Source of the DNA: Maylandia zebra
Lineage: Eukaryota > Chordata > Actinopteri > Cichliformes > Cichlidae
Assembly (NCBI RefSeq): GCF_041146795.1
Contig: NC_135174.1
Coordinates: forward strand, 17,850,878-17,914,877
Reading direction: 5' to 3'
Length of the DNA stretch: 64,000 bases
Part shown: one piece after another, positions 1-24,700 of the stretch
How positions within the stretch are numbered: the stretch's first letter is position 1
How the letters are laid out: each line of letters begins with the position of its first letter
Translations under genes and position numbers: made by a program
The notes under the pieces: generated by a model
What the model was told of the DNA's origin: nothing
What the model saw: the letters and a program-made list of their open reading frames with translations, nothing else
The model's database searches: none

Positions 1-279
1 CAAATTATTGTAATCAAAACCAAAAAAATATCCTTTACAAATACAGGCTAGCTGTGTTCATACAAATTAAAACTGTTGGATAAATACACCAGCCTTTCAA
101 CAGTTTCTTGATACAGAAAAACAAAACCCAAAAAGGAAATAGACGCTAGGACTACAAAGGTATGTTAAGGTTGTGTATCATTTACATAATTCATATGCGT
201 ATGCATGTGTATGTTTTTTGTACGAGCTCTTCTGTGTATTTGTTTATGACTGTGTGCCCTCTAAATGATTGTCCGTGCC
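1..279 (-). other. cpn1 3' UTR / downstream region
   Basis: Sequence downstream of the cpn1 stop codon on the minus strand, presumably 3' UTR. I see no clear AATAAA on the minus strand here, so the transcript may end outside the window. No other gene or repeat is recognisable. Confidence 0.4.
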
Positions 280-12972
<12,693 letters not shown>

Positions 12973-13783
12973 GGTCCCTTAGCCCAGGTTGTGCAGCGCA
13001 GGAGAGGCTGGTGAAGAGGCTGCCTGCAACTATGCAAACCACTCACAGGATTTCAGATGTATTCTCCTTCACACACCACACATACTGCTTGCTCCCTGCT
13101 TGCTCTTTTTCTTTCTTGTGCCCCTTCTTTTCTCCAGCTCTCTCTCTGCCTCCTCCCACATACAGTCCTCTCAGTGAAGAGCAAGTAAGGACAGCCCCCT
13201 GCTCCTTCTTTGTCTCACTCTCCTCCTCCAACAGCTGCTTCTCTCCCTCTCTCTTTCCCTTTGGGTGCTTGTCAAGTACATGCTACTTGCTTTATTAGGG
13301 GCTTCAAATGCTTCTGCTTTAAGTAGTTTGCCCCACAGCCCCCTGAGCTTTCGACACACACACTCTGAATTTCATTCTGCCTCTGAGACACTCATTTTCC
13401 ATCCCTTTCTTTGTCTCTAACTCTTGTTCTGTGCTCCCTTCCTGGGAAAGAGGGGTTGTTTCCACGGCACTGCTTTCCCCAACCCCTGCAGCCCTCAATC
13501 ATCCATTCATTAACTCTTAAGTCAACACACAACCCCTGCGTGTGCGTGCATGCACGTGTGAGTGTATGTGTGTGTGTGTACGTGCATGCACATGCGCTTG
13601 AAGTCCACAGATGAATGAGTGTGAAAGCTCTTTTGCAACCTTTAAACTGGCTTTTGTAGCTCTGTTTCCCCAAAGCACTAACACATAGAAAAACATACCA
13701 ACACAGGCTCTTGCAAAAAGACTAAATGCTGCAGTTAAACTTCTAAAAGGCACAGGACGATACTGAGATGCATGCATCCCGTA

Positions 13784-13786
<3 letters not shown>

Positions 13787-13838
<52 letters not shown>
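13787..13838. repeat. (CA)n microsatellite between cpn1 and itgb3
   Basis: Perfect AC/CA dinucleotide run of about 52 bp. A shorter mixed GT-rich tract lies nearby at about 13540-13590. Confidence 0.95.
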
Positions 13839-13840
<2 letters not shown>

Positions 13841-15601
13841 CGACTACTGCAGAGCGTGCAAGGGGTGCTGTCAATCAAGCCTGCTGGAGAAAAAAGGGAG
13901 CTTTTTCCTCGCAGAATGTTGTGCAACTGCTTGCAGAAGCTTAAAAAAATTGAGAGGGGAAAGCAAACGTGGGGCCAAGAGAAGAAGTAGCACATGGAAA
14001 GTTGAGCAACAGGAGGCTCGGGAAAAGGAAGGAAAAAGGTAACAAAGACAAAGAGAGGAAGAACCCGACAAGGATGGAGGGAAAAGCAGGAGAGAAAAAG
14101 ATGTGGCTGAGTGACGGTGGACAAAAGTGGATGAAGGCAAAATGTGCTTTTCTGTTTAAGGCTTTTACATTCGCATGTGGCAGCAGTGGCTTTCTAATAA
14201 ACAAGCTCAAGTGAATGAGACCAGTCCTCACTGTCTCTGCCAGTGATTGTATTTCTGCAGTTCCACTGTTTACATATGTTATGCCTCAAAGCTCTGATCC
14301 CGCTCGCCAGTCTCATTCACATCACGCTGCCAGGCCAAGTGTGCTCAGCTGTAACTGTCATTTGAGTCAAACAATCCAGCAAAAATCACCCCTCACCTAA
14401 CCAGACACATCTGTCATCGCCACTTTTTATAACATCACGAAAACAAAAACTCAGTTTTTCAGTCCAGAAGTCAAAACATCCATAAAGTCATCGAAGTCAA
14501 GCGTGAAGTTTTACCTTGAGTGATTTTATAAACAACTGGGAATAGATAGGACTATTTGGGTTTTCTGATTTTAACAAAACCTGCAAACAGTCCCACTTTT
14601 CCTTTCCTAAAGATCTTTGCATCCCAACAAATTCAGTTCAGTGTTCATAACCATTCTTACTGCTAAAAGCCAAAATCTGACACTGTAGCTGCAAAATTGC
14701 ATTTGTCTGACACAGCGCATAGATGCATCATTGACTCATTCAGATGCTTTCAGTGGCTCTAAAAAAATACATATTGCAAGGCTGACATCTGCTGGACATA
14801 GCTGGTACTACACAGAGTACCATTACAGTATTTCAACATCAGACTAAGAATTATAAGCTCCAGTTAAGTTTAAAATACCTTAGTTGAAGGAGCCGGCTGA
14901 CGCATTAATACCAGCAAACCTGTCATGTGCATAAAGATCTGTCTTTCCTCATAAAAGCCTTTAAGAGCATACATGAGGGAGAACTCTTCAGTTCATTCAA
15001 AGTTAGTGCTTCTTAGGGACTTTAAAGGGAGAAGCAGAAACTAAATTATTTCGCTATGTGTCCATCAGTCAGTTTGCTTCATTAGTTTTAAATGAATTTT
15101 TTTTCCAGAACAAACTAAATTCTTCTAATTTTGTTGCCTTTAAGTCGCCAAAGAAACATTTGTATTACTCACTTATGAAACAGTGGACATTTCTTCCAGT
15201 CCTGCACCCTGCACGCAATTGTTCAGACCTGCCAAAAAGGAGCACTGTGGTTTTTTCAGTCCTTACAGCTATTGTCCACTAGTGGGCAGCGTGCAGTCGG
15301 TGTACCTGACGTTCACGGGTATTACTCGGTAAATCCTAATTAAAAACATATGTTTAATATTTCCCACTGTGTTAAAAAAAACAAAAAAACAACCTTCATT
15401 TAAGCAGAAACCGATTTTTTTACGTTAAATAATAACATTTAGGCTTTAGATATATTTAATTTATTGGGTTTTTTCCTACGAAACTTACTTTATTAACAGT
15501 GTTTCAAAAACGTACTCCATTAATCTGACATATCAGATGACGAAACCTGCCCTTCGCCAACAGAAAACTTCCTAAAGTCGCAATTTTGGATGCTGCGCTT
15601 T

Positions 15602-15619
15602 CCCCGCCCACTATATTTA
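15602..15619 (+). promoter_or_regulatory. Candidate itgb3 core promoter (GC box and TATA-like)
   Basis: A GC box (CCCCGCCC, 15602-15609) sits directly upstream of a TATA-like TATATTTA at 15612-15619, about 175 bp before the itgb3 ATG. A start site near 15645 would give a 5' UTR of about 150 nt without an intron. Motif evidence only. Confidence 0.35.
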
Positions 15620-15793
15620 GTAGTATAATAATGAGAGCTCAGCATGGGGAGTAGAGGGGTGGCTCTGAGACATTTGACTCTATTTGGAGTTGCCTAGATT
15701 ACAGAGGGTTGTATTTTTTTCTTGCTCGTTTCTCCTCAAACACACACCTCAGCTGACTGGCGAGCTGTGTCCTCTCAGAGAGCCCTCAGCACG

Positions 15794-18700
15794 ATGAGCG
15801 CTCTCCAGACGCAGAGGATGTTGTGCGTTTGGGTTTTGTTCTTTGCGGGAATAGCAGCAGTTTGTGGTGAGTTTAACTGTTTTCTGTCTCTTCCTTCCTT
15901 TAAGGAACTCTGCTAAGACTTTAAAAAGTGATCATCTGCCAAAAAGTGATTGCCGGTATTTGCCAGAAATGATTACTGGCATTTAAACTGCTGTAATCCA
16001 TCAAACTTTTGTGAATGATATCAAGTTATTTGAGCCAGAAAGGTAGAAGCTGCAATCAGTTTTTGGCAAATTCTTTATTTATCCGGATAAAAGCCTCATT
16101 TTTCAAGAGAGACCTGACCAAGAGGGCAGCAGAAAATACAACAGCTATAACATAACAGTTCTATTAAGGTATTTTAAGTGGCACAAACGACTGGATTGAA
16201 CATAACGTATAACACAGAGTGGGCACATACATGCAGTCTCACAAGCATGCTCGCAAAACAGAACAGATCTTCATAAACCATCTTGGTCACTGTTTCCTAG
16301 CATTTGGGAATGCAGATGTTTAGTTTACAGTTTTTGAGTTGATCTTTAAAATTGTTTTCTTCATATGTTGGTGCAGTAGTTGAAGCCTATTTCAGTGAAA
16401 TATAGTCTTATATTCAAGACAACACAGATGCTTGTGCTAGCTTTAGTGAACACAAAGTGCTTGCCACATGCAGCTGATAATTTACTTATCTTAAACCACA
16501 ATTCACCTTGTGGCTGCAGTCAATGCTTTGTTTTTATCACTGCATAACACATGTTCATGTCTGAGACTGGTTTTACTTGGTAATGCATTGCTAGTTTAAG
16601 AATGTTTTCTCTGAGCTTCATCTTCCTTGACGAGAAATGACCTAAAATTCTGTTCTGAAGCCAAAAAGTTGAAATCTCTCAGAAAAACAAGAGAATTCAC
16701 ACCCACGTAAAGCAGATGATCCCAAATGTTCCTCTTAGTGAAAGGAACCAATCAGTATCGGTTAAATCAATCTAGTGCTTCTTCTCCTGGTTCCAGGTTC
16801 AAATGTCTGCACCTCCAGAGGAGCCAGCACATGCAAGGAGTGTCTGGATGTGCACCCCAGCTGTGCGTGGTGCTCCAAAGAGGTTGGGTCCCTTTTTTCC
16901 CCCCACTTCACTTCATTTACAAGCTGAGCTTTCTGCCAACCAGACTGGTACACGGTGGTACAGATCTCTTCATCAGCCAGCTATAATCTGGTTTGGAAGA
17001 ACACTCTCAGTGGTCTCTGTGGTGAAGCCACTTCTAGTCTTTGACTCCATGCACATTTTAAAATATTTGGGTTTGGATTTGTGAACAAGACAACATGTCT
17101 CTTTCAAAGTTAGAAGGACAGAAAATGAAGGGTTTTAACTGCTTCACTGACTCTGAGTAGGATGCTTATGTGAGTCCAGGGACTCAGAACTCAGTGACTG
17201 ACATCTTGTTAGTGTACGAGGATACAGTCATATTTTCTGGTTCAAACCAATGAGTGCAGTGATTTAATATAGTGAAATTAAGTATGGGAGTCAACATACT
17301 TTTTCAGGATGACTTCAGCCTCTACAAGAGAGGAACTGGTTGAACTTCTTTCGGGTGCAAAGTTTATTGAAGTACTAAAAGGAAACATAAGATTAGGCCG
17401 TTTTAGACTCCTGGTCCTCCCCGTTCCACTTTACTCTTTAAATCAGTCAGATATGCTCCCCTTTTCTTGAATTTAATTACAACTGGAAATTAATCTACAT
17501 TCAGATCAACGAGTCTGCTTTTCTCTTTAAAATGTCCTACATCTTTTTTCAGGACTTTGGCCAAGGAGTTGCTGGCCTGTCCCGCTGTGATTTGAAAAGT
17601 AATCTGCTGGCAGCGGGCTGTACCACATCAGCCCTGGAGTTTCCAACCAGCAAACTGCAGGTGATCGAGGACCGGCCCCTCAGCAACAAGGCAGCGGGAG
17701 CGACGCAAGTTGTCACCCAGATAAAGCCTCAGAAAATACACATCACCCTCAGGCCGGGTGAGCACCTACATATAAGGATATAAGGTTTTTTACACAGTTT
17801 CACAGGAAATGAGTGAAACTGTTCTCTCTGAGGGAACGAGAAGAACAGTAAAATCAGGAAGCAGTGTTTAACTATTTCTTCATCTCATTTTCTAGATGAT
17901 GCTAAACGTTTCACAGTGAAGGTGCGGCAGGTGGAGGACTACCCCGTAGATCTCTACTACTTAATGGATCTCTCCTACTCCATGAATGATGATCTCACCC
18001 GCCTGAGGACGCTCGGCAAAGGCCTGGCGGAGGCCATGAACCGCACCACCAGCAACCTGCGCATGGGCTTTGGAGCTTTTGTGGACAAGCCGCTCTCACC
18101 TTACATGTACATTTCACCAAAAGAGGCTGTAAAGAACCCCTGCTACAGGTAAATCTAAGATAAAATCATGGGTTTAAACCAGATCTGGTGTTGTTTCCCC
18201 ATAATGTTTTTTCACGCTTCATATGTCACCACCGGTGTTGATTTCAGTGGTTTCAGTATTTACGTCTGCGTGTGTTGAGTACCTGCATTACGCAGATGAT
18301 GTCAGTCTTGTGAAGACATATTTAAACACAGCGTTGCTCAGCAATAACGCGAGCAGTCTCGGAGCCTCAGCACTTGTTAAAGGCTCAATGTGGCTCCTAA
18401 GTGCTTGGTCAGCTCCTGTGAATCAGCCACAGGTAATCTACTCAGGGAGGAAGAGCATCCCAGTGCCATAAGTGCAGCCAGAGGCTCCTGTGACGTTGAT
18501 TTGATGGTTCCAGGGTCATTTGCTTTCCCGCTCATGTAAAGTGAGACCCAGACTGTAGGAATGTTTTGATAAAAGATAAGAAAAGTGAAGAATTTATAGT
18601 AGGCTGCAGCAGAAAGGGAGAGCGAGAGGAGGGTACGTTCACAGTAAAGAGAGTTTTTTATATGAATTATGAACAAAGGAGAAATCTCTTAAAGGTTTAT

Positions 18701-21700
18701 TGTTTTTTTTTGTTTTTCCTTTTGCCCATGCCAGGTTATTTGATGGCTTTCGGATGACGCTGTAATTTGGTTGTTGGTCAAAAACTGACATGCATGAGAC
18801 CAACAGTGCCCAGACTTTACCGCTCACAACTCTAGACTTATATACAACTTATAGCATCCACAGTTTTCAAGATATCATTTTCAAATTTTGTGTGATGGTA
18901 GATATCAATAAAAGCTCAAGATGATTTAATTTTGTTGAAAATCTTGCCAAGGTCACAACAAATGTCAAAATCAATTAAAAAAAATTGTATTACTCACATG
19001 TTTTTAATGGCTCTTCATCAAACTTCACAACTCTATGCTAGCGCTTGGGGGCGAAGATTTGACCTTGACCTTCATTGTTAGCACCTAAGGTTAGCGATAG
19101 CTTAAAAAATTTTCAAGAACCCACATTGAATATTACATCATAAGAACGGGCATGGAGAGAACTGTACAACACACATTTTATTGTTTCAATTATGACACCC
19201 TACAATTTCACAATGATACCATAAAGTTTGGCAAAATCATACACTGCATGACTATAGCTTAAAATCTCAAGTTTTTGCAGCTTATAGATTCCAGCAAATT
19301 CTGCTCCTATTGTATGGGTAAAGATAAATACACCATTTTAGTATGTAATGGTTCAAGGTCGTAGCTCATAGGTCAAAGGTTAGGGTCACTCAGATTAAGA
19401 AAAAGCTTTAGTTTCCATTGGATCATCTCCAGACTATTAGTCATTGTAGCACATAAGCATTCTCTATATCTGAGCTTTTTAAAGCATTTTTTTCAATGCA
19501 ACATTACAGGACTTCACACTGACAGAAAACGATGCTGACATCAGCATATAGCATCAAAGTTTTGGTATAGGCCTTGCCCTTCAGGGGGACTTGCACTCTT
19601 AACCGCTCTTGTTTATGTATATATTACTTAACATTAAAATACCAGTGATGTCAAAAATGTGAAAATATAGTTAGCCGGTTTGTAAGGCATAACCAACCAA
19701 GAAGACATGTGCAGGTAAACTGCATTTTGTAAAGATTTTGCATTCAATTTCATAACAAAATTGCAGTTGTTCTAATTGAATGACTTCTGAACATGTTTGC
19801 TTCTTACATACATATTATATTGTGTATAAACATTGTTCTTGAGGGTGGTGATGGGTGGAGATGTCATCAGTTATTGGAGTTGACAGCACTTTTGGATGAA
19901 CCCTGATGCTGTTTGTCAAAGTAAACATTTAATTTCTCTTTACTTGGCAGCATTAATACCACCTGTCTGCCACAGTTTGGCTACAAACATGTCTTGTCTC
20001 TGACGGAGGAAGTAGGCCGCTTCACGGAGGAGGTGAAGAAGCAGATGGTGTCCAGAAACCGAGATGCCCCGGAGGGAGGCTTTGATGCCATCATCCAGGC
20101 TGCTGTGTGCAAGGTGGAGCGGCAGACTGCACGAGCACACACGTTTCCCCTTCTCACAGACATAACTTGAGATTTGGTTTGGCATTCTTTTACTCCTCCG
20201 TCACGCACATCTAAGCTCAGAAATATTTAAAGGCTGGGTGGTAAAATTAAGTTAATCAGAAGGAGATTTGCTGTTTGAAAAGAACTGAAAAATTCTTTAT
20301 TGTTTACTTTCCTCCTTTTCTGTTACCTGGTTTGATGGGAACCAGGAGCAGATCGGCTGGCGTCCAGATGCTTCCCACCTTCTGATCTTCACCTCAGACG
20401 CAAAGACTCACGTGGCTCTGGATGGTCGTCTGGCTGGAATCGTGCAGCCCAACGATGGACGATGCCACCTGAACTCTGATAATATGTACAGCAAGTCTAC
20501 GACCATGGTTAGCGCATATTAAAGCCGAGTATTTGTGTGCACAGACGGCAATGAAGGGAAACCACATAAGCGGTATGTGCTAACTTCATTGTCCTTTTGT
20601 TACCACAGGATTATCCATCTCTTGCTCTGATCACGGAGAAGATGTCAGAGAACAACATCAACCTCATCTTTGCAGTCACCAACCCTGTGGTTGCCCTTTA
20701 CCAGGTGAGGAGCTCTGCAGTGGACACGATCCCCTTCTGTTACAACATAATTGCTCAAAAAACAAAAAATGCAAACATAAACTAAGCATTTTTTAAAAAT
20801 GAAAACAAATATCCTCTTTTAATAAGAAGTAGTGTTTTCAGAGAAGTCCACTGAACCTCACTGTTTTTTAAAAAAATGAAACATTCTTGGAAGCTGCATT
20901 GGAAATCACTGTTTGCACACTACTCAGACACCGAAGGAGACAAAGTCAGTTTTTCCAAAACTGGAAACACTAGTACATCCAACTGGTGTCAAACAGTATT
21001 TTATACATAGTTTTGGCTACTGGATGGAAACTGTTGCATGTCGAGTCAAGTAGCTTTTATGAATACAGCACATTTAAAAACAACAGCAGCTGACCCACAG
21101 AACTTCCCAGTAAAGTTAGTATTAGCAGGAAATTACAGGTGAAAACATGGAATCAGTCATAGAGGCTAAGAACAGAAATAAAAAATAAAACAAGAAAATA
21201 TAATAATTACATAAAATGAGTCAAACTGATAAATGAAAGAAAAATGTGACTGTAAAGTCACAAAAAGATAACTGGGTACATGCGACTTTCATGCACTAAT
21301 AACTCGCAACTGAAAAAATCAACCAAACCACAGAAGCTAGCGGAAACAGTGGCTTAATTTCTCTAAATACCCACTATTGGTTTTTCTTTTTGTACTTGCT
21401 CTGCCATTTACTCAGAAAACAACTGAAAAAACATACAAATATTTTAGCATTAGTTTTACTTGCAGTATAAATTACTGTTTATAATTTTCAGTAGCATGGT
21501 AGCACGGTGGTTAGCAATGTTGCCTCACAGGAAGAAGGTCCACCTGGAGCCCTTCTGTGTGGAGTCTGTGGGTTTTCTTTGGATACTCTGGTATCTTGGG
21601 CAAAATACTGAACCTTGAGTTGCTTTCTGATGGGTTCATCAGAGTTTGAATGGGTGTAAATGTTAGATAGAAAGCACTTAGACACTTACCATTTACAGTG

Positions 21701-24700
21701 GGGCAAAAAAGTATTTAGTCAGCCACCGATTGTGCAAGTTCCCCCACTTAAAATGATGACAGAGGTCAGTAATTTGCACCAGAGGTACACTTCAACTGTG
21801 AGAGACAGAATGTGAAAAAAAAATCCATGAATTCACATGGTAGGATTTGTAAAGAATTTATTCGTAAATTAGGGTGGAAAATAAGTATTTGGTCACCTCA
21901 AACAAGGAAAATCTCTGGCTCTCACAGACCTGTAACGTCTTCTGTAAGAAGCTTTTCTGTCCCCCACTCGTTACCTGTATGAATGGCACCTGTTTGAACT
22001 CATCATCTGTATAAAAGACACCTGTCCACAGCCTCAAACAGTAAGACTCCAAACGCCGCCATGGCCAAGACCAAAGAGCTTTCGAAGGACACCAGGAAAA
22101 GTATTGTAGACCTGCACCAGACTGGGAAGAGTGAATCTACAATAGGCAAGCAGCTTGGTGTGAAAAAATCAAGTGTGGGAGCAATCATCAGAAAATGGAA
22201 GACATACAAGACCACTGATAATCTCCCTCGATCTGGGGCTCCACGCAAGATCTCATCCCGTGGGGTCAAAATGATCATGAGAACGGTGAGTAAAGATCCC
22301 AGAACCACACGGGGGGACCTGGTGAATGACCTGCAGAGAGCTGGGACCAAAGTAACAAAGGTCACCATCAGTAACACACTACAACGGCAGGGAATCAAAT
22401 CCCGCAGTGCCAGACGTGTTCCGCTGCTGAAGCCAGTGCATGTCCAGGCCCGTCTGAAGTTTGCCAGAGAGCACATGGATGATACAGCAGAGGATTGGGA
22501 GAATGTCATGTGGTCAGATGAAACCAAAGTAGAACTTTTTGGTATAAACTCAACTCGTCGTGTTTGGAGGAAGAAGAATACTGAGTTGCATCCCAAGAAC
22601 ACCATACCTACTGTGAAGCATGGGGGTGGAAACATCATGCTATGGGGCTGTTTTTCTGCCAAGGGGACAGGATGACTGATCCGTGTTAAGGACAGAATGA
22701 ATGGGGCCATGTATCGTGAGATTTTGAGCCAAAACCTCCTTCCATCAGTGAGAACTTTGAAGATGAAACGAGGCTGGGTCTTCCAACATGACAATGATCC
22801 AAAACACACCGCCCGGGCAACAAAGGAGTGGCTCCGTAAGAAGCATTTGAAAGTCCTGGAGTGGCCTAGCCAGTCTCCAGACCTCAACCCCATAGAAAAT
22901 CTGTGGCGGGAGTTGAAAGTCCATGTTGCTCGGCGACAGCCCCAAAACATCACTGCTCTCGAGAAGATCTGCATGGAGGAATGGGCCAAAATACCAGCCA
23001 CTGTGTGTGCAAACCTGGTAAAGACCTATAGTAAACGTTTGACCTCTGTTATTGCCAACAAAGGTTATGTTACAAAGTATTGAGTTGTATTTTTGTTATT
23101 GACCAAATACTTATTTTCCACCCTGATTTACGAATAAATTCTTTACAAATCCTACCATGTGGATTCATGGATTTTTTTTTCACATTCTGTCTCTCACAGT
23201 TGAAGTGTACCTCTGGTGCAAATTACTGACCTCTGTCATCATTTTAGGTGGGGGAACTTGCACAATCGGTGGCTGACTAAATACTTTTTTGCCCCACTGT
23301 ACGTGCAGTTGGTGGAGTTTGGTTAAATGGTGATTCTAAAATTGCCCAAAGGTGTGAATGTAAATGTGAATAGTTGTCTGTCTCTTTGTGTTATCCTGTG
23401 CAGTCTGTCACATAGCACCCTGTGGTAAGCCTACCACAACCATGAATGGGACAACAAGATGGATGGATAATATAACAGCAATCCATTGGAACAAATTAAC
23501 TAATGAAAATGTAGTAAAATATCATCTTGACAGTAATGATTTAATATCAAATAATTAGCAATCTTTATTCGGTGGGTATTGGATGGGTGCATTCTATGTT
23601 TGCAACTAATGAGATTCAGATGACATTTGCAGCAATCGATAAATGATTAAAAGACTCCCTGATGATGCAGGATTAGAACAGTCTCTCTGTCTGCGTGCGT
23701 TGTAGAACTACAGTGAGCTGATTCCTGGCACCACAGTGGGAACGCTGTCCAATGACTCGGGAAATGTTATTCAGCTCATATTAAAGGCGTACAAAGTGAG
23801 TGCAACACACACGCACATGCAGACACACACGCTCACACATCCTTGGCGAGACAGTGTTTGAGGGGATGACATGTGCTTGTTGACACACACCCACAGCATG
23901 TGAGTCATACGCAGTGTAGAGTCAGAGTCTCGGGAGAAATTCCCCAGTGGCTGAAGTGTGAAGCTGACCAAATGTAGGAGGCTGTTGGCTGGGTTTCATT
24001 ATTTATGTTGAATGTGAGTTTATTATGCAGGTGAATGAGCTGAAAAGTAATTCTAGCTGTTTGCGCTGCAATATACACTCAAATATAAAGTCATTAGAGA
24101 AGTCAGTAAGATGTCGTGTATAATTTGCTATGAGTTACTTGTTTGACTCATATTTAAGCGGAGGAAATGACCCGTCTTGAAAACCACCTGCTATGTGTGC
24201 GTGTTTGTGTTTCCTGCTTTTTTCTGTTGCCGTCAGAAAATTCGTTCCAAGGTGGAACTGGAGCTGCAAGGCGTCCCAGAGGAACTGTCTCTTTCCTTCA
24301 ACGCCACCTGCCTGAATGGAGAGGTCATTCCTGGCTTCAAATCCTGCTCTGGGCTCAAAATAGGAGATACGGTTAGTTCTTCTAGACTTTGCACTGCAAC
24401 TACAAGGTTTGGCTTCATATTACAGAGACGTGGCTGTACGTCTATCTGTGGTCAGTACAGCAAAATCACCACAGTATGAGTTGGAGTGGAGTTCCCATTT
24501 TCATATTTTTACTTTTGGACTCTTATAAGGCAGCTCTGGTCTTTACCATGTTCTAAATCTCACTAAATCTCATCTCATTAGATGAACAGCAACACATGAT
24601 TAATGAACAAAAACAGAAGTTGTGTGTAAAAAACTAAGCACGCCCCATGATTCATTAGTTTGTATCATCATGACCACCTCCTTAATTGAGATTTTCAAGC

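Larger units (their letters stand above)
12973..15793. other. Intergenic region between divergent cpn1 and itgb3
   Basis: About 2.8 kb separating the two start codons. It should contain the cpn1 5' UTR and promoter on the left and the itgb3 promoter on the right. The middle is low-complexity pyrimidine-rich sequence (13070-13270), a CA microsatellite (13787-13838) and a purine-rich stretch (13960-14110). No additional gene is supported. Confidence 0.6.
21485..23470 (+). repeat. Interspersed repeat split by later insertions
   Basis: The left part (about 21485-21590, starting near AGCATGGTAGCACGGTGG) and the right part (about 23310-23470, with GGTGATTCTAAAATTGCCCA and ending in GGATGGATAA) are the two halves of one dispersed teleost repeat. 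Between them lie a SINE-like fragment (about 21590-21693) and the Tc1 element (21696-23299). Boundaries are approximate. Confidence 0.5.

Noticed and set aside
15722-15793. Upstream in-frame start for itgb3
   Set aside because: The codon at 15722 is TTG, not ATG. The ATG at 15794 has a good context and is followed directly by a signal peptide.
22003-23001. 332-codon open frame on the minus strand
   Set aside because: It is the antisense of the Tc1 transposase and shows no independent protein features.
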